A stretch of DNA of 64,000 nt from Marinobacter szutsaonensis (GCF_039523335.1 NZ_BAAAFC010000001.1:558001-622000); one strand, 5' to 3'. Numbered from the stretch's first letter, positions 40,166-49,130 are shown. Notes: a model not told the origin generated them from the letters alone. Translations and numbers: made by a program.

Positions 40166-42490
40166 GTGACCAACACTTTCAAAAAGCGGCTTTCCTACAG
40201 GCTGACCCGAGACACCCTCCTCGTCGCCATGGCGCTGGGGCTTGTGCTGAATCTGGTCCAGATCACCCTGGACTATTTCAGCGCCCGGGACGGCATGGAA
40301 GCGGAAATCAACGCGCTGATCGAGATCAGTCACAGCCCGGCATCCCAGATTGCGTACAACATCGACGTCCGCCTCGCCGAGGAGTTGCTTGATGGCCTGC
40401 TGCGCCACCCGGCCACCATCGATGCCCGTATCATCGACAACGAAGGCCATACCATGGCCGCGGCCAGCCAGAGCAGCCCCGTATCGCCCTACCGCTGGCT
40501 CAGTGACCTGCTGTTCGGTGACAGCCGCGCCTTCAGCTCGGAACTCGAGGTCCGGCAGCTCGCCAACCTGCCCCTGGGCGAACTGGTTGTAACCATTGAT
40601 ACCTTTCACTATGGACTGCAGTTCCTTAAACGAGCCGCCTACACCCTGTTCAGCGGCCTGTTGAAAAGCCTGGCACTGTCGGGCGCGCTGCTGGCGATTT
40701 TTTACGTCGTTCTGACCCGCCCCATGATGAATGTCATCAGTGCGCTGAGCCGGGTTTCCGCCGACTCCCCGGAAAAGATCCGCCTGCCCGTGCCCGCCCG
40801 CCATGAACAGGACGAGATCGGCACCATGGTCGGCATCATCAACCAGCACCTGGAAACCATCGACTCCAGTCTGGAACAGCTGCGGGACGCAGAGAGTGCC
40901 ATCAAGAACTACTCCAACCAGCTCGAGCAGGAAGTGGCGGACCGCACCCGGGAGATCTCGGACAAGAACGAGGCGTTGCAGCGCGGTAACCGCGCCCTGG
41001 TCAGGGCAAAGGAGGATGCAGTCCGCAGGGCCCGGTCAAGAGCCAACTTCCTTGCCAGCATGAGCCATGAGATACGGACACCCCTCAATGGTGTCCTGGG
41101 TATGCTGGGAGTCGCGCTTGAGGGAGAGCTGGACCCGGTTCAGCGCAACCGGCTCGAGATCGCCCTCAACGCGGGCGAGAGCTTGCTTGGCCTGCTTAAC
41201 GATATTCTGGATATCTCCAAGGTCGAGGCAGGCAAGCTCAATCTGGAGCATATTCCGTTCAGTATGCGCAATCTGATCGAGGAATGCGCCACGCTGCATT
41301 CCCAGCAGGCTCGGGCCAAGGGCATCGATCTGGTCAGCGAAATCGATCCGGAACTTCCGGAAATCTTCCTGGGTGATCCCACCCGTACCCGTCAGATCCT
41401 CAACAACCTGATCAGCAACGCCATCAAATTTACCGATGCCGGGCATGTGAAGATCAAGGCCACCCATTCCGGGGGCAGCCTGCGCCTGGAAGTGATCGAT
41501 ACCGGCATCGGTATGTCACGGGAGGGATTGCACCGGATCTTCTCGCCCTTCTCCCAGGCCGATACCGACACCACCCGCCTGTACGGAGGCACAGGCCTCG
41601 GCCTTACCCTGTGCCGGCAGCTGGTGGAGCGAATGCATGGGCAGATCATGGTGGATTCCCGGGAAGGAAGCGGCACCCATTTCACCGTCACCCTGCCACT
41701 TCCGGTCCACGAAGAACCCGAGTCGGGCACGACAGTCGAATCGATTCCGGACAAGCTCCGGCAGATTGGGGTTGCACTGGCGGTGCCCCCGACCCATCCC
41801 CACCGCCTGGCGCTGGAGAGCCAGTTACGGGCCTGGGGAATACCGGTCCGGGGCGCAAGCCGGCATCCCGAGGGCATCCTGCTGTCAACGATCGATGCGG
41901 GTGACACCGAAACCATGGCATTTGCCGACAACTGGCCCGGGGAAGGCGTCATTCTCGCCGAGGCCAGAGGCAACAGCGTAGAGGGTCATACCGAACACCA
42001 GATCCTGTCACTCCCCCTGAGGCGGGACGAATTCTATCGATGCCTGTGTCGGGCAGTGGGACTGATGCCGGCAGAAAAGGCGCAGGAACAGCAAACACAA
42101 ATTCACACCGCTGCCACCCGGCCGTTGCAGATACTGTTGGTAGAGGACAATCAGGTGAACCAGTTGGTCGCCAGCAGCCTGCTGAAAAAGCTTGGCCACC
42201 GGGTGGACCACGCGGAAAACGGCAAGCGGGCGCTGGAAGCCCTGAAGAATGCCGCCTACGACCTGGTCCTGATGGACTGCCAGATGCCGGTGATGGACGG
42301 TTACGAAGCCACCCGGCGGATTCGCGAGAACCCGGACTGGAAAGACCTGCCCGTGATTGCGGTCACTGCAAATGTCATGCAGGGCGACCGCGAGGATTGC
42401 ATTGCCGCCGGCATGAACGACTACATCACCAAGCCCTACAACCGGGACCAGCTCCGCAGCGCTATCAGTCGCTGGGCGCCTCGGGGGTAA
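40166..42490 (+). CDS. Hybrid sensor histidine kinase
   Basis: The 774-residue protein has a membrane helix at about 18-38, a periplasmic sensor of about 125 residues, a second helix at about 165-190, a HAMP linker, a coiled coil (about 240-295), a HisKA domain with His301 (SMSHEIRTPLNG), a HATPase domain (NLISNAIKF, DTGIGM, YGGTGLGL), a degenerate receiver-like stretch at about 525-630, and a C-terminal receiver with Asp704 (DLVLMDCQMPVMDG). The start is GTG with only a weak ribosome site. No cognate DNA-binding regulator is adjacent, so signal and output are unknown. Confidence 0.9.
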   Translation: MTNTFKKRLSYRLTRDTLLVAMALGLVLNLVQITLDYFSARDGMEAEINALIEISHSPASQIAYNIDVRLAEELLDGLLRHPATIDARIIDNEGHTMAAASQSSPVSPYRWLSDLLFGDSRAFSSELEVRQLANLPLGELVVTIDTFHYGLQFLKRAAYTLFSGLLKSLALSGALLAIFYVVLTRPMMNVISALSRVSADSPEKIRLPVPARHEQDEIGTMVGIINQHLETIDSSLEQLRDAESAIKNYSNQLEQEVADRTREISDKNEALQRGNRALVRAKEDAVRRARSRANFLASMSHEIRTPLNGVLGMLGVALEGELDPVQRNRLEIALNAGESLLGLLNDILDISKVEAGKLNLEHIPFSMRNLIEECATLHSQQARAKGIDLVSEIDPELPEIFLGDPTRTRQILNNLISNAIKFTDAGHVKIKATHSGGSLRLEVIDTGIGMSREGLHRIFSPFSQADTDTTRLYGGTGLGLTLCRQLVERMHGQIMVDSREGSGTHFTVTLPLPVHEEPESGTTVESIPDKLRQIGVALAVPPTHPHRLALESQLRAWGIPVRGASRHPEGILLSTIDAGDTETMAFADNWPGEGVILAEARGNSVEGHTEHQILSLPLRRDEFYRCLCRAVGLMPAEKAQEQQTQIHTAATRPLQILLVEDNQVNQLVASSLLKKLGHRVDHAENGKRALEALKNAAYDLVLMDCQMPVMDGYEATRRIRENPDWKDLPVIAVTANVMQGDREDCIAAGMNDYITKPYNRDQLRSAISRWAPRG

Positions 42491-42491
42491 T

Positions 42492-42514
42492 CCCCCCCCG
42501 GGTTCCGGAGGGGG
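42492..42514. terminator. Hairpin between convergent sensor kinase and gpx genes
   Basis: CCCCC pairs with GGGGG outside an inner CCGG/CCGG stem with a GTT loop, directly after the kinase stop and 10 nt before the gpx stop. There is no T-tract on either strand. Confidence 0.4.
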
Positions 42515-42524
42515 TACACGACAG

Positions 42525-43010
42525 CTACAGCAACTCTTCAATATCCTTGCGGATGGCCTCGGGCTTGGTGGTGGGCGGGTAGCGGCGCACAACCCGGCCG
42601 TTACGGTCCACCAGGAACTTGGTGAAGTTCCATTTGACCTTTTCCGAGCCCATCAGGCCCCGGGCCTCCTGCTTGAGGAATTTATACAGGGGGTGCGTAC
42701 CGTCACCATTCACCTCGATCTTGGCAAACATGGGGAAATCCACACCGTAATTGAGGCTGCAGAACTGGCTGATGGATTCGTCGGTGCCCGGATCCTGGTT
42801 CATAAACTGATTGCAAGGGAACCCCAGGACTTCCAGGCCTTGCTCGTTCAGGTCCTTGTACAGAGCCTGAAGGCCCTCGAACTGGGGCGTGAAGCCACAC
42901 TTGCTGGCCGTGTTCACGATCAGCAATACCTTGTCACGGTAGGCCTCCATGCTCTGTTCGTTGCCCTGAATATCACGAACGGTAAAATCGTAGATACTGG
43001 ATTGCGCCAT
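42525..43010 (-). CDS. Glutathione peroxidase-family protein (thiol peroxidase)
   Basis: The 161-residue thioredoxin-fold enzyme reduces hydroperoxides. The peroxidatic residue is Cys38 (NTASKCGFTPQ), not selenocysteine; FPCNQF supplies a possible resolving Cys and WNFTKFLVDRNG the Trp-Asn of the active site. Such Cys-type enzymes (BtuE-like) usually use thioredoxin. It converges on the sensor kinase and is transcribed alone. Confidence 0.94.
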   Translation of the reverse strand: MAQSSIYDFTVRDIQGNEQSMEAYRDKVLLIVNTASKCGFTPQFEGLQALYKDLNEQGLEVLGFPCNQFMNQDPGTDESISQFCSLNYGVDFPMFAKIEVNGDGTHPLYKFLKQEARGLMGSEKVKWNFTKFLVDRNGRVVRRYPPTTKPEAIRKDIEELL

Positions 43011-43158
43011 TCTGGTCTCCTGTGGTGAACGCGAGGCCCCTGATTGTGACCAAGTCCGGTGGAAAATAACACGCCGTTACAGGCCACTTGATCACAAAAC
43101 CGGGAACCCGCCTGAGGTTTACTCCCTAAATCCGCCACAATTCATCATAATTACCCTG

Positions 43159-43186
43159 TTGTAGCGCACCCTCGCTCCGCTAGAAT
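43159..43186 (+). promoter_or_regulatory. Candidate promoter of alaA
   Basis: TTGTAG and TAGAAT are separated by 16 nt, about 60 nt before the alaA ATG. The -35 match is weak. Confidence 0.35.
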
Positions 43187-43246
43187 AAAGCCTTCCGTCA
43201 ACCGGACGGCTGTGTATCCGTATTACCTCTCAAGGAATCTGAATCC

Positions 43247-44461
43247 ATGCAGAACTACTACAAGTCCGCCAAACTCGATAACGTCTGTTACGAAATTCGT
43301 GGAGTGGTTCTGCGTGAAGCGCGTCGGCTGGAGGAAGAGGGTCACCGGGTACTCAAGCTCAACATCGGCAACCCCGCCGCTTTCGAGCTGGATGTGCCGG
43401 AAGAGATCCAGCAGGACGTCATCTACAACATGCATCAGGCCCAGGGGTATGTGGAGTCCAAGGGTCTGTTCTCTGCCCGCAAGGCGGTCATGCATTACTG
43501 CCAGCAGCGCGGCATCGACAAGGTGGATATCGACGACATCTACCTGGGCAACGGCGTCAGCGAACTGATCGTTATGTCCATGCAGGCGATGCTCAACACC
43601 GGTGACGAGGTGCTCATCCCGGCACCGGATTACCCGCTGTGGACCGCAGCGGTCACCCTGTCCAGCGGCAAGCCCGTGCATTACCGCTGTGACGAGGAGC
43701 AGAACTGGTTCCCGGACATCGACGATATCCGCAAGAAGATCACCCGGCGCACCCGGGCCATCGTGCTGATCAACCCCAACAATCCGACCGGGGCGGTCTA
43801 TTCCACCGAGTTGCTGGAGCAGGTCATCGAGCTGGCCCGCAAGCACAACCTGATCGTGCTGTCGGACGAGATCTACGACAAGATTCTGTATGACGGAACC
43901 CGGCACGTGTCCACCGCGTCCCTGGCCGACGACGTCCTGTTTTTCACCTACAACGGCTTGTCCAAGAATTACCGCGCGGCCGGTTACCGCTCCGGCTGGA
44001 TGATCATCAGCGGCGCCAAACATCGCGCCCGGGATCTGGTGGAAGGCATCGAGATGCTTTCAAACATGCGCCTGTGTGCCAATGTTCCGGCACAGCTCGC
44101 TATCCAGACCGCCCTGGGTGGCTACCAGTCCATCGACGACCTGGTCGCCCCGGGTGGCCGTCTGTTTGAGCAGCGCGACACCGCCTGGCGAATGCTGAAC
44201 GACATTCCCGGGGTCAGCTGTGTGAAGCCGGAAGGCGCCCTGTACCTGTTCCCGAAACTGGACCCCAAGAAGTTCCCCATCGTCAATGACGAGAAGCTGG
44301 TACTCGATCTACTGCTGCAGGAAAGGATCCTGCTGGTACAGGGATCCGCGTTCAACGTGGATGACAAGCAGCACCTGCGGGTGGTCTTCCTGCCACGGGT
44401 GGATACCCTCGAGGATGCCATGGGCCGCCTCGGCAATTTCCTGAGCAAATACCAGCAGTAA
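43247..44461 (+). CDS. alaA: Alanine-synthesising aminotransferase AlaA
   Basis: AlaA transfers an amino group from glutamate to pyruvate. The 404-residue class I PLP enzyme has NPNNPTGAVYS, the PLP-binding Lys in YNGLSKNYRAAGYRSGW and the phosphate-binding Arg nearby; the N-terminus KLDNVCYEIRGVV matches E. coli AlaA. CAAGGA lies upstream of the ATG. It is followed 10 nt later by an unknown gene that probably shares its transcript. Confidence 0.94.
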   Translation: MQNYYKSAKLDNVCYEIRGVVLREARRLEEEGHRVLKLNIGNPAAFELDVPEEIQQDVIYNMHQAQGYVESKGLFSARKAVMHYCQQRGIDKVDIDDIYLGNGVSELIVMSMQAMLNTGDEVLIPAPDYPLWTAAVTLSSGKPVHYRCDEEQNWFPDIDDIRKKITRRTRAIVLINPNNPTGAVYSTELLEQVIELARKHNLIVLSDEIYDKILYDGTRHVSTASLADDVLFFTYNGLSKNYRAAGYRSGWMIISGAKHRARDLVEGIEMLSNMRLCANVPAQLAIQTALGGYQSIDDLVAPGGRLFEQRDTAWRMLNDIPGVSCVKPEGALYLFPKLDPKKFPIVNDEKLVLDLLLQERILLVQGSAFNVDDKQHLRVVFLPRVDTLEDAMGRLGNFLSKYQQ

Positions 44462-44471
44462 CGGACAAGTT

Positions 44472-44939
44472 ATGGCAGACATTCACGTTGAGGAATTCTA
44501 CAAGGACGTTGCCATTGCCCTCGTTCAGCTTTACGGCGTGTTTCCGCGCCGGGCGAACCTGTTCGTGGAGGACATTGCCGGACCGGACGAACCGGATGAA
44601 TTCGGCCTGCACAGCAAGCGGCATATGGCCTGTTTTGGTGCCTTGCTCTGGCTCGAGGAAGAAGGCCTGCTGCGCTACGTCGACACCATCCGGCAGGAAG
44701 CACTGGACCAGGCGGTGCTGACCCGGGATGCCTTTATCCGGCTCAGCGCCCCGGCTCCCCAAGCCCTAGCTGAGGCCGTCGGAGTACAAATGGCCGAGGC
44801 CGACAATCTGCCCCGCTCCGTCCAGCGAGATCTATCCACCTATATCCACCTTATCCGCCAGGTCCTGAAAAGCGGTAACTCCGCCCGCATCAGTCAGATA
44901 ATCCAGGCAACTTTTTTCGCTGACAGCAGCTATCATTAA
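44472..44939 (+). CDS. Conserved hypothetical protein downstream of alaA
   Basis: I do not recognise this 155-residue acidic, mainly helical soluble protein. It has no signal peptide or membrane helix. Residues about 10-65 (IALVQLYGVFPRRANLFVED, then RHMACFGALLWLEEEGLLRY) look like a winged-helix-type fold in which the last helix-strand forms a wing, but no basic recognition helix is obvious. It is close behind alaA and ends just before the htpX heat-shock-like promoter. No function is assigned. Confidence 0.75.
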   Translation: MADIHVEEFYKDVAIALVQLYGVFPRRANLFVEDIAGPDEPDEFGLHSKRHMACFGALLWLEEEGLLRYVDTIRQEALDQAVLTRDAFIRLSAPAPQALAEAVGVQMAEADNLPRSVQRDLSTYIHLIRQVLKSGNSARISQIIQATFFADSSYH

Positions 44940-44953
44940 ATCGCGGTAATACT

Positions 44954-44981
44954 CTTGAAGCCGAGAACCCGGGCCGCATAT
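44954..44981 (+). promoter_or_regulatory. Sigma32-like (heat-shock) promoter of htpX
   Basis: CTTGAAG, a 13-nt spacer and CCGCATAT match the sigma32 consensus CTTGAAA-N(11-16)-CCCCATNT with one mismatch in each box. It lies 49 nt before the htpX ATG, and HtpX is a known heat-shock membrane protease. Confidence 0.65.
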
Positions 44982-45030
44982 TCCGGTCAGATGGGTGAAT
45001 TGTGTTTGACTGAATTTTCAAGGAATTAAC

Positions 45031-45912
45031 ATGCGCATACTGCTGTTTCTGGCGACCAACCTTGCGGTCATTGTGGTGGCCAGTTTTACCCTGCGTTTGC
45101 TGGGTGTCGACAGTTACCTGAGCCAGCAAGGCATCGAATACGGATCGCTGCTGGCGTTCGCGGCGGTGTTCGGCTTCGCCGGTGCCCTGATTTCACTGTT
45201 CATTTCCAAGCCGATGGCCAAGTGGAGCACGAAGGCTCAGGTCATCGAATCTCCGCGGACTCCGGCCGAGCGCTGGCTGGTGGATACCGTCGCGGAACTG
45301 GCCCGCAATGCGGGCATCAAAATGCCGGAGGTGGCCATTTTCCCGGCCTCCCAGTCCAACGCATTTGCCACGGGCTGGAACAAGAATGATGCGCTGGTGG
45401 CCGTCAGTGAGGGTCTGCTGCACCGTTTCAATAAAGATGAAATTCGCGCGGTCCTTGGGCATGAGATTGGTCACGTGGCTAATGGCGACATGGTCACCCT
45501 GGCCCTGATTCAGGGCGTAGTGAACACGTTTGTGATCTTTGCGTCGAGGGTGATCGGCTCTTTTGTGGACCGGGTGGTTTTCAAGAATGAACAGGGTCAC
45601 GGCATAGGGTTCTTTGTAGTCAGCATCGCGGCTGAGATCGTACTCGGCATCCTTGCCAGCACCATCGTGTTCTGGTTCTCCCGTCGCAGGGAATATCGGG
45701 CGGATATTGCGGGCGCCCAACTGGCCGGCCGCTCGGCGATGATCAACGCTCTGGCACGACTGAAACAGGAAAGCGAAGTGCCGGATCAGATGCCGGATTC
45801 ATTGCAGGCGTTCGGCATCAATCGCGGTGCCCGGGCCGGCCTGAGTGCTCTGTTCATGACCCATCCGCCGCTGGAAGACCGTATTCGGGCTTTGCAGGAA
45901 GCGAATCTCTGA
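45031..45912 (+). CDS. htpX: Membrane zinc metalloprotease HtpX
   Basis: HtpX degrades misfolded inner-membrane proteins. The 293-residue M48 protease has two N-terminal membrane helices ([20 protein letters not shown] and the stretch at about 40-55), the zinc motif His144-Glu-Ile-Gly-His148, two more hydrophobic segments (about 155-215) and the third-ligand region [25 protein letters not shown] precedes the ATG, and a sigma32-like promoter lies upstream. Confidence 0.97.
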   Translation: MRILLFLATNLAVIVVASFTLRLLGVDSYLSQQGIEYGSLLAFAAVFGFAGALISLFISKPMAKWSTKAQVIESPRTPAERWLVDTVAELARNAGIKMPEVAIFPASQSNAFATGWNKNDALVAVSEGLLHRFNKDEIRAVLGHEIGHVANGDMVTLALIQGVVNTFVIFASRVIGSFVDRVVFKNEQGHGIGFFVVSIAAEIVLGILASTIVFWFSRRREYRADIAGAQLAGRSAMINALARLKQESEVPDQMPDSLQAFGINRGARAGLSALFMTHPPLEDRIRALQEANL

Positions 45913-45933
45913 TGAACTTTCGGGGGCCTGCCC

Positions 45934-46051
45934 GCATTGCTGGCGGGCCCCTCCTTCCGAAACACGCTCCTTGCGGCACGTCCCTGTGACGCTTGAGCTC
46001 CGCCATCCATGGCTCCGCACAGTTTCGGAAGGAGGGGCCCACCAGCAACGC
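45934..46051. repeat. Large intergenic inverted repeat between htpX and pdxB
   Basis: Two 30-nt arms (45934-45963 and 46022-46051) are inverted complements at 28 of 30 positions, including an uninterrupted 19-bp core GGGCCCCTCCTTCCGAAAC. They flank a 58-nt centre that itself contains short self-complementary blocks. The left arm can also pair locally as GCCCGC/GCGGGC. It fills nearly the whole gap between convergent genes. It could act as a bidirectional terminator, but its size and symmetry suggest a dispersed repeat or structured RNA. No transposase ORF is present. Confidence 0.8.
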
Positions 46052-46083
46052 TACTGTCGATCACGCCTCAAGTCCGATCGATC

Positions 46084-47238
46084 TTAGATCTTCAGTTTGA
46101 AACCAATCGCCCTGAAACTGTCCTGGAGAGACTTACTGGTTCCTTTCAACTGCACCTTCAGGCTGGAGCATTCCCTTCTTACTGGATAATCCCGGCGAAG
46201 GCGATCGAACGCCGCACCTCTTTCCTCGGCACTACCCTTCATGGCGAGGCGTAGACGGGCATCATCCTCTCGGGGGTCGTAACAAGCTCTGAGGGCAGTT
46301 TTGACGGCCTTTTCCTCGTCTGCCGCCGAGGTAAACGAAACCTTGCTTAAAGCGGGTTCCGGGAGGAACTGGCCGGCTTTTTTGCGGATTGGCAGGCCCA
46401 GGAAGGTGCTCAGGGCCTGATAGATCATTTCGGTGCCCTGGACCTTGCCTTCCAGGCTGTAACCGGCGATGTGGGGAGTTGCCAGCCAGGCCAGGTCCAC
46501 CAGTTCCGGGTCAATTTTCGGTTCCCGTTCCCAGACATCCAGGGCGACAAGTGGCGGGTTCGCGGAGGTCAGTCGCTGCTTGAGGACTGTTGTATCGATC
46601 ACTTCGCCACGGCCGGCGCTGATCAGGAGTTGGTCGGAGGTGAGTCCGGCGAGTTCGCGTTCTCCGATCATGTGGAAGGTGGCGTGGGGGCTGTTCCGGG
46701 TCAGTGGGGTATGGAGGCTGACCACGTCACATTCCATGGCTTCGTCCAGGCTGACGAATTCCGGGCCCGGCTCGCCTTCCCGTTCGGCCCTGGGCGGATC
46801 GCAGAGGCGGATCGTAAAGCCCAGACGCTCCAGCTTGGCAGCCAGTTCGCCGCCGACATTGCCGACGCCGACAATACCGACACTCAGGTCCGTCCAGTCA
46901 GTCAGGCCACGCCTCTCGGCATAAAGTGAAAGCACCGACAGAACGTATTCGACCACGCTGTTGGCGTTGCAGCCCGGCGCGGCGGAGAAGCGGATGCCCT
47001 GCTCTTCGAGCCAATGGAGATCCACGTGATCGGTGCCGATGGTAGCGGTTCCGACAAAGCGGACACGGCTGCCTTCGAGCAGTTCGCGGTTGACCCGGGT
47101 TACGCTTCGGACCAGCAGAATGTCGGCATCCCGCACGTCTTCGGGGCTCATGTGGCGGCCGGAAACCCGGCGGATTTCGCCCATGTCTCCGAAGAAGGAG
47201 TCCAGTAACGGAATATTCTCGTCAGCTACGATCAGCAT
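46084..47238 (-). CDS. pdxB: Erythronate-4-phosphate dehydrogenase
   Basis: PdxB oxidises 4-phosphoerythronate in pyridoxal phosphate synthesis. The 384-residue D-2-hydroxyacid dehydrogenase starts MLIVADENIPLLDSFFG, has the NAD motif VGIVGVGNVGGELA, the catalytic Arg in ISAGRGEVIDT, and the His in TPHIAGYSLEGKVQGTEMIY, with the PdxB-specific C-terminal dimerisation domain. It is just downstream of the rhlB-type gene on the same strand, 15 nt apart. Confidence 0.96.
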   Translation of the reverse strand: MLIVADENIPLLDSFFGDMGEIRRVSGRHMSPEDVRDADILLVRSVTRVNRELLEGSRVRFVGTATIGTDHVDLHWLEEQGIRFSAAPGCNANSVVEYVLSVLSLYAERRGLTDWTDLSVGIVGVGNVGGELAAKLERLGFTIRLCDPPRAEREGEPGPEFVSLDEAMECDVVSLHTPLTRNSPHATFHMIGERELAGLTSDQLLISAGRGEVIDTTVLKQRLTSANPPLVALDVWEREPKIDPELVDLAWLATPHIAGYSLEGKVQGTEMIYQALSTFLGLPIRKKAGQFLPEPALSKVSFTSAADEEKAVKTALRACYDPREDDARLRLAMKGSAEERGAAFDRLRRDYPVRRECSSLKVQLKGTSKSLQDSFRAIGFKLKI

Positions 47239-47253
47239 GGTCGTCTACGTCCT

Positions 47254-48543
47254 TCAGTTCCTGCGCTGGCGCTGGGAGCCGCCGCGACCGCCCTGGGGAC
47301 GTCCGCCGCCACCGCTGCGTCGGCCACCGCGTTTGCGGGTGATCGCCGGCTGTTCCAGGGGGGCTCTCAGGGTATCGTCGGGAACTTCGGTTTTCAGCTT
47401 CTGGTTAATGTAGGTCTCGATCGCCGGGAGGGTGAACGAGTCGTCCTCGCCGGCCAGGCTGATAGATACGCCTTTGCTTCCCGCGCGCCCGGTCCGGCCA
47501 ATGCGGTGCACATAGTCTTCCGCGTTGTCCGGCAGGTTGTAGTTGAACACGTGGGTGACGCCGTTGACGTGAATACCCCGGCCCGCCACGTCGGTGGCGA
47601 CCAGTACCTGGATATTGCCTTTCTTGAACTGGTCGAGGGTGCGCAGGCGTTTGTTCTGGGCGATCTCACCGGACATCAGAGAGACCTTGACCCCCTGGTT
47701 CTTCAGGTCTTCCTCGAGGTCCCGGCACTGGTCCCGGCGGTTGGCGAAGACGATGGCCTTTTCCACTTCCGGGCGTTTCAGGTAATTGACCAGTACCTGC
47801 AGCTTTTCATCCTCACCCAGCAGGTAGACGGTCTGTTCGACCCTTTCGGCGGTCTTCTGCTCCGGCTCGATTTCGACAAACTCGGCGTTGCTGGTCCACA
47901 TGGATGCCAGGTTGAGTACGTCCTGGTTGAAGGTGGCACTGAACAGCAGGGTCTGGCGGTCGTCCTTGGGGGTGCACTTGCGGATAATGCGCTTCACGTC
48001 GGGGATGAAGCCCATATCCAGCATCCGGTCAGCTTCGTCGAGGATCAGGATGTCCACCTGATCCAGGAAGACGTCCTGGGAACCCAGGAAGTCGATCAAC
48101 CGGCCCGGGGTGGCTACCAGGATGTCCACGATTTCATTCTGGAGCTGGTCCCGCTGCTTGTCATAGTTCATGCCGCCAACGACGGTGACAACATTGTGGC
48201 CGGTGTACTGGCACAGCTGCTCGGCATCCTTGGCAATCTGCATCGCCAGTTCCCGGGTCGGCGCCAGCGCCAGTACACGGGGCTCGGAAGCGAAGCGGTC
48301 TTTCTCGGGAATCGGTGTTTCCAGCAGTGTCTGGATAGCGGTGATCAGGAATGCCGCGGTTTTGCCGGTGCCGGTCTGGGCCTGGCCAATCAGGTCTTCA
48401 CAGGCCAGTGTCCACGGCAGTGTTTCTGCCTGGATCGGTGTGCAGTATTCAAATCCGATGTTGGTGATGGCGTCCAGCAGGCGTTTGTCGAGGTTCAGAT
48501 CACTGAACTTCAGATCGCCGGTGTGTTTTGGGTCAGATGTCAT
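47254..48543 (-). CDS. rhlB: DEAD-box ATP-dependent RNA helicase (RhlB type)
   Basis: The 429-residue helicase has the Q motif (FEYCTPIQAETLP), motif I AQTGTGKT, Ia PTRELAMQ, II DEAD (ILDEADRMLDMGF), III SAT, and the C-terminal RecA domain with VATDVAGRGIHV and HRIGRTGRAG. The C-terminus is a Gly/Arg-rich tail that should bind RNA. The N-terminal lead (FSDLNLDKRLLDAI) is RhlB-like, but RhlE remains possible. Its start overlaps the epmC stop by 4 nt. Confidence 0.9.
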   Translation of the reverse strand: MTSDPKHTGDLKFSDLNLDKRLLDAITNIGFEYCTPIQAETLPWTLACEDLIGQAQTGTGKTAAFLITAIQTLLETPIPEKDRFASEPRVLALAPTRELAMQIAKDAEQLCQYTGHNVVTVVGGMNYDKQRDQLQNEIVDILVATPGRLIDFLGSQDVFLDQVDILILDEADRMLDMGFIPDVKRIIRKCTPKDDRQTLLFSATFNQDVLNLASMWTSNAEFVEIEPEQKTAERVEQTVYLLGEDEKLQVLVNYLKRPEVEKAIVFANRRDQCRDLEEDLKNQGVKVSLMSGEIAQNKRLRTLDQFKKGNIQVLVATDVAGRGIHVNGVTHVFNYNLPDNAEDYVHRIGRTGRAGSKGVSISLAGEDDSFTLPAIETYINQKLKTEVPDDTLRAPLEQPAITRKRGGRRSGGGGRPQGGRGGSQRQRRN

Positions 48544-49130
48544 ACAGTTTCTGTATTCCTTACTCTGTCGGAAAGCGAATTGGGTGGAACCAGGCGTTGC
48601 ACGTCCTGTTGCCAGGCGCTGTCGAAGTCCGGGGTGGTTCCGTAAAAACTCTTCAGTGAATCAAAAAATTGCTGCCCCCGGGGCGGTAACCCCTCGGCCA
48701 GGTAACGCTCGGCCTGTGCCAGGACATTGGCACGGAACTGCTGTTCGTCGCAGGCCCCTTCGCCGGAGAGGTTGTCCACGCTGATGTGAAAGCGTGTACC
48801 GGCAGCCACTGAAAACAACCATTCCTGGGCCTGGGGTTTGACCTCAACCTGCTCAAAGGCCCGCTGTTGTTCCGGAGTGCGACCATCCGGGCAGTACCAG
48901 TAGCCGTAGTCGTGAAGTGTGCGGCGATGCTCACCGGCGATACACCAATGACTTATTTCATGTAATGCACTGGCATAATAACCGTGAGCGAACACGACCC
49001 GGGCCAGACCGGACGGTCCGTCAGCGGGCAGATACTCGGGTTCTGAGCCGCCCTTGACCAGAATCGTCCGGAATGGCTCCCGGAACAGGTCATTGAACAG
49101 CATGATAAGATCGTTTGGACTGTGATTCAT
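48540..49130 (-). CDS. epmC: Elongation factor P hydroxylase EpmC
   Basis: EpmC (YfcM) hydroxylates the beta-lysyl-modified lysine of EF-P. The 196-residue protein matches the family closely: YLPADGPSGLARVVFAHGYY, ASALHEISHWCIAGEHRR with the HExxH-like metal residues, and GYWYCPDGRTPEQQ. I chose the ATG at 49130, which gives a length near that of E. coli; the frame is open upstream. Modification enzymes EpmA and EpmB are not in the window. It is divergent from dsbD and coupled to the helicase. Confidence 0.92.
   Translation of the reverse strand: MNHSPNDLIMLFNDLFREPFRTILVKGGSEPEYLPADGPSGLARVVFAHGYYASALHEISHWCIAGEHRRTLHDYGYWYCPDGRTPEQQRAFEQVEVKPQAQEWLFSVAAGTRFHISVDNLSGEGACDEQQFRANVLAQAERYLAEGLPPRGQQFFDSLKSFYGTTPDFDSAWQQDVQRLVPPNSLSDRVRNTETV

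Noticed and set aside
45854..46048. Short leftward frames inside the htpX/pdxB inverted repeat
   Set aside because: They arise from the repeat arms, partly overlap the htpX end, have no clear ribosome site, and their composition follows the repeat, so the region is treated as non-coding.
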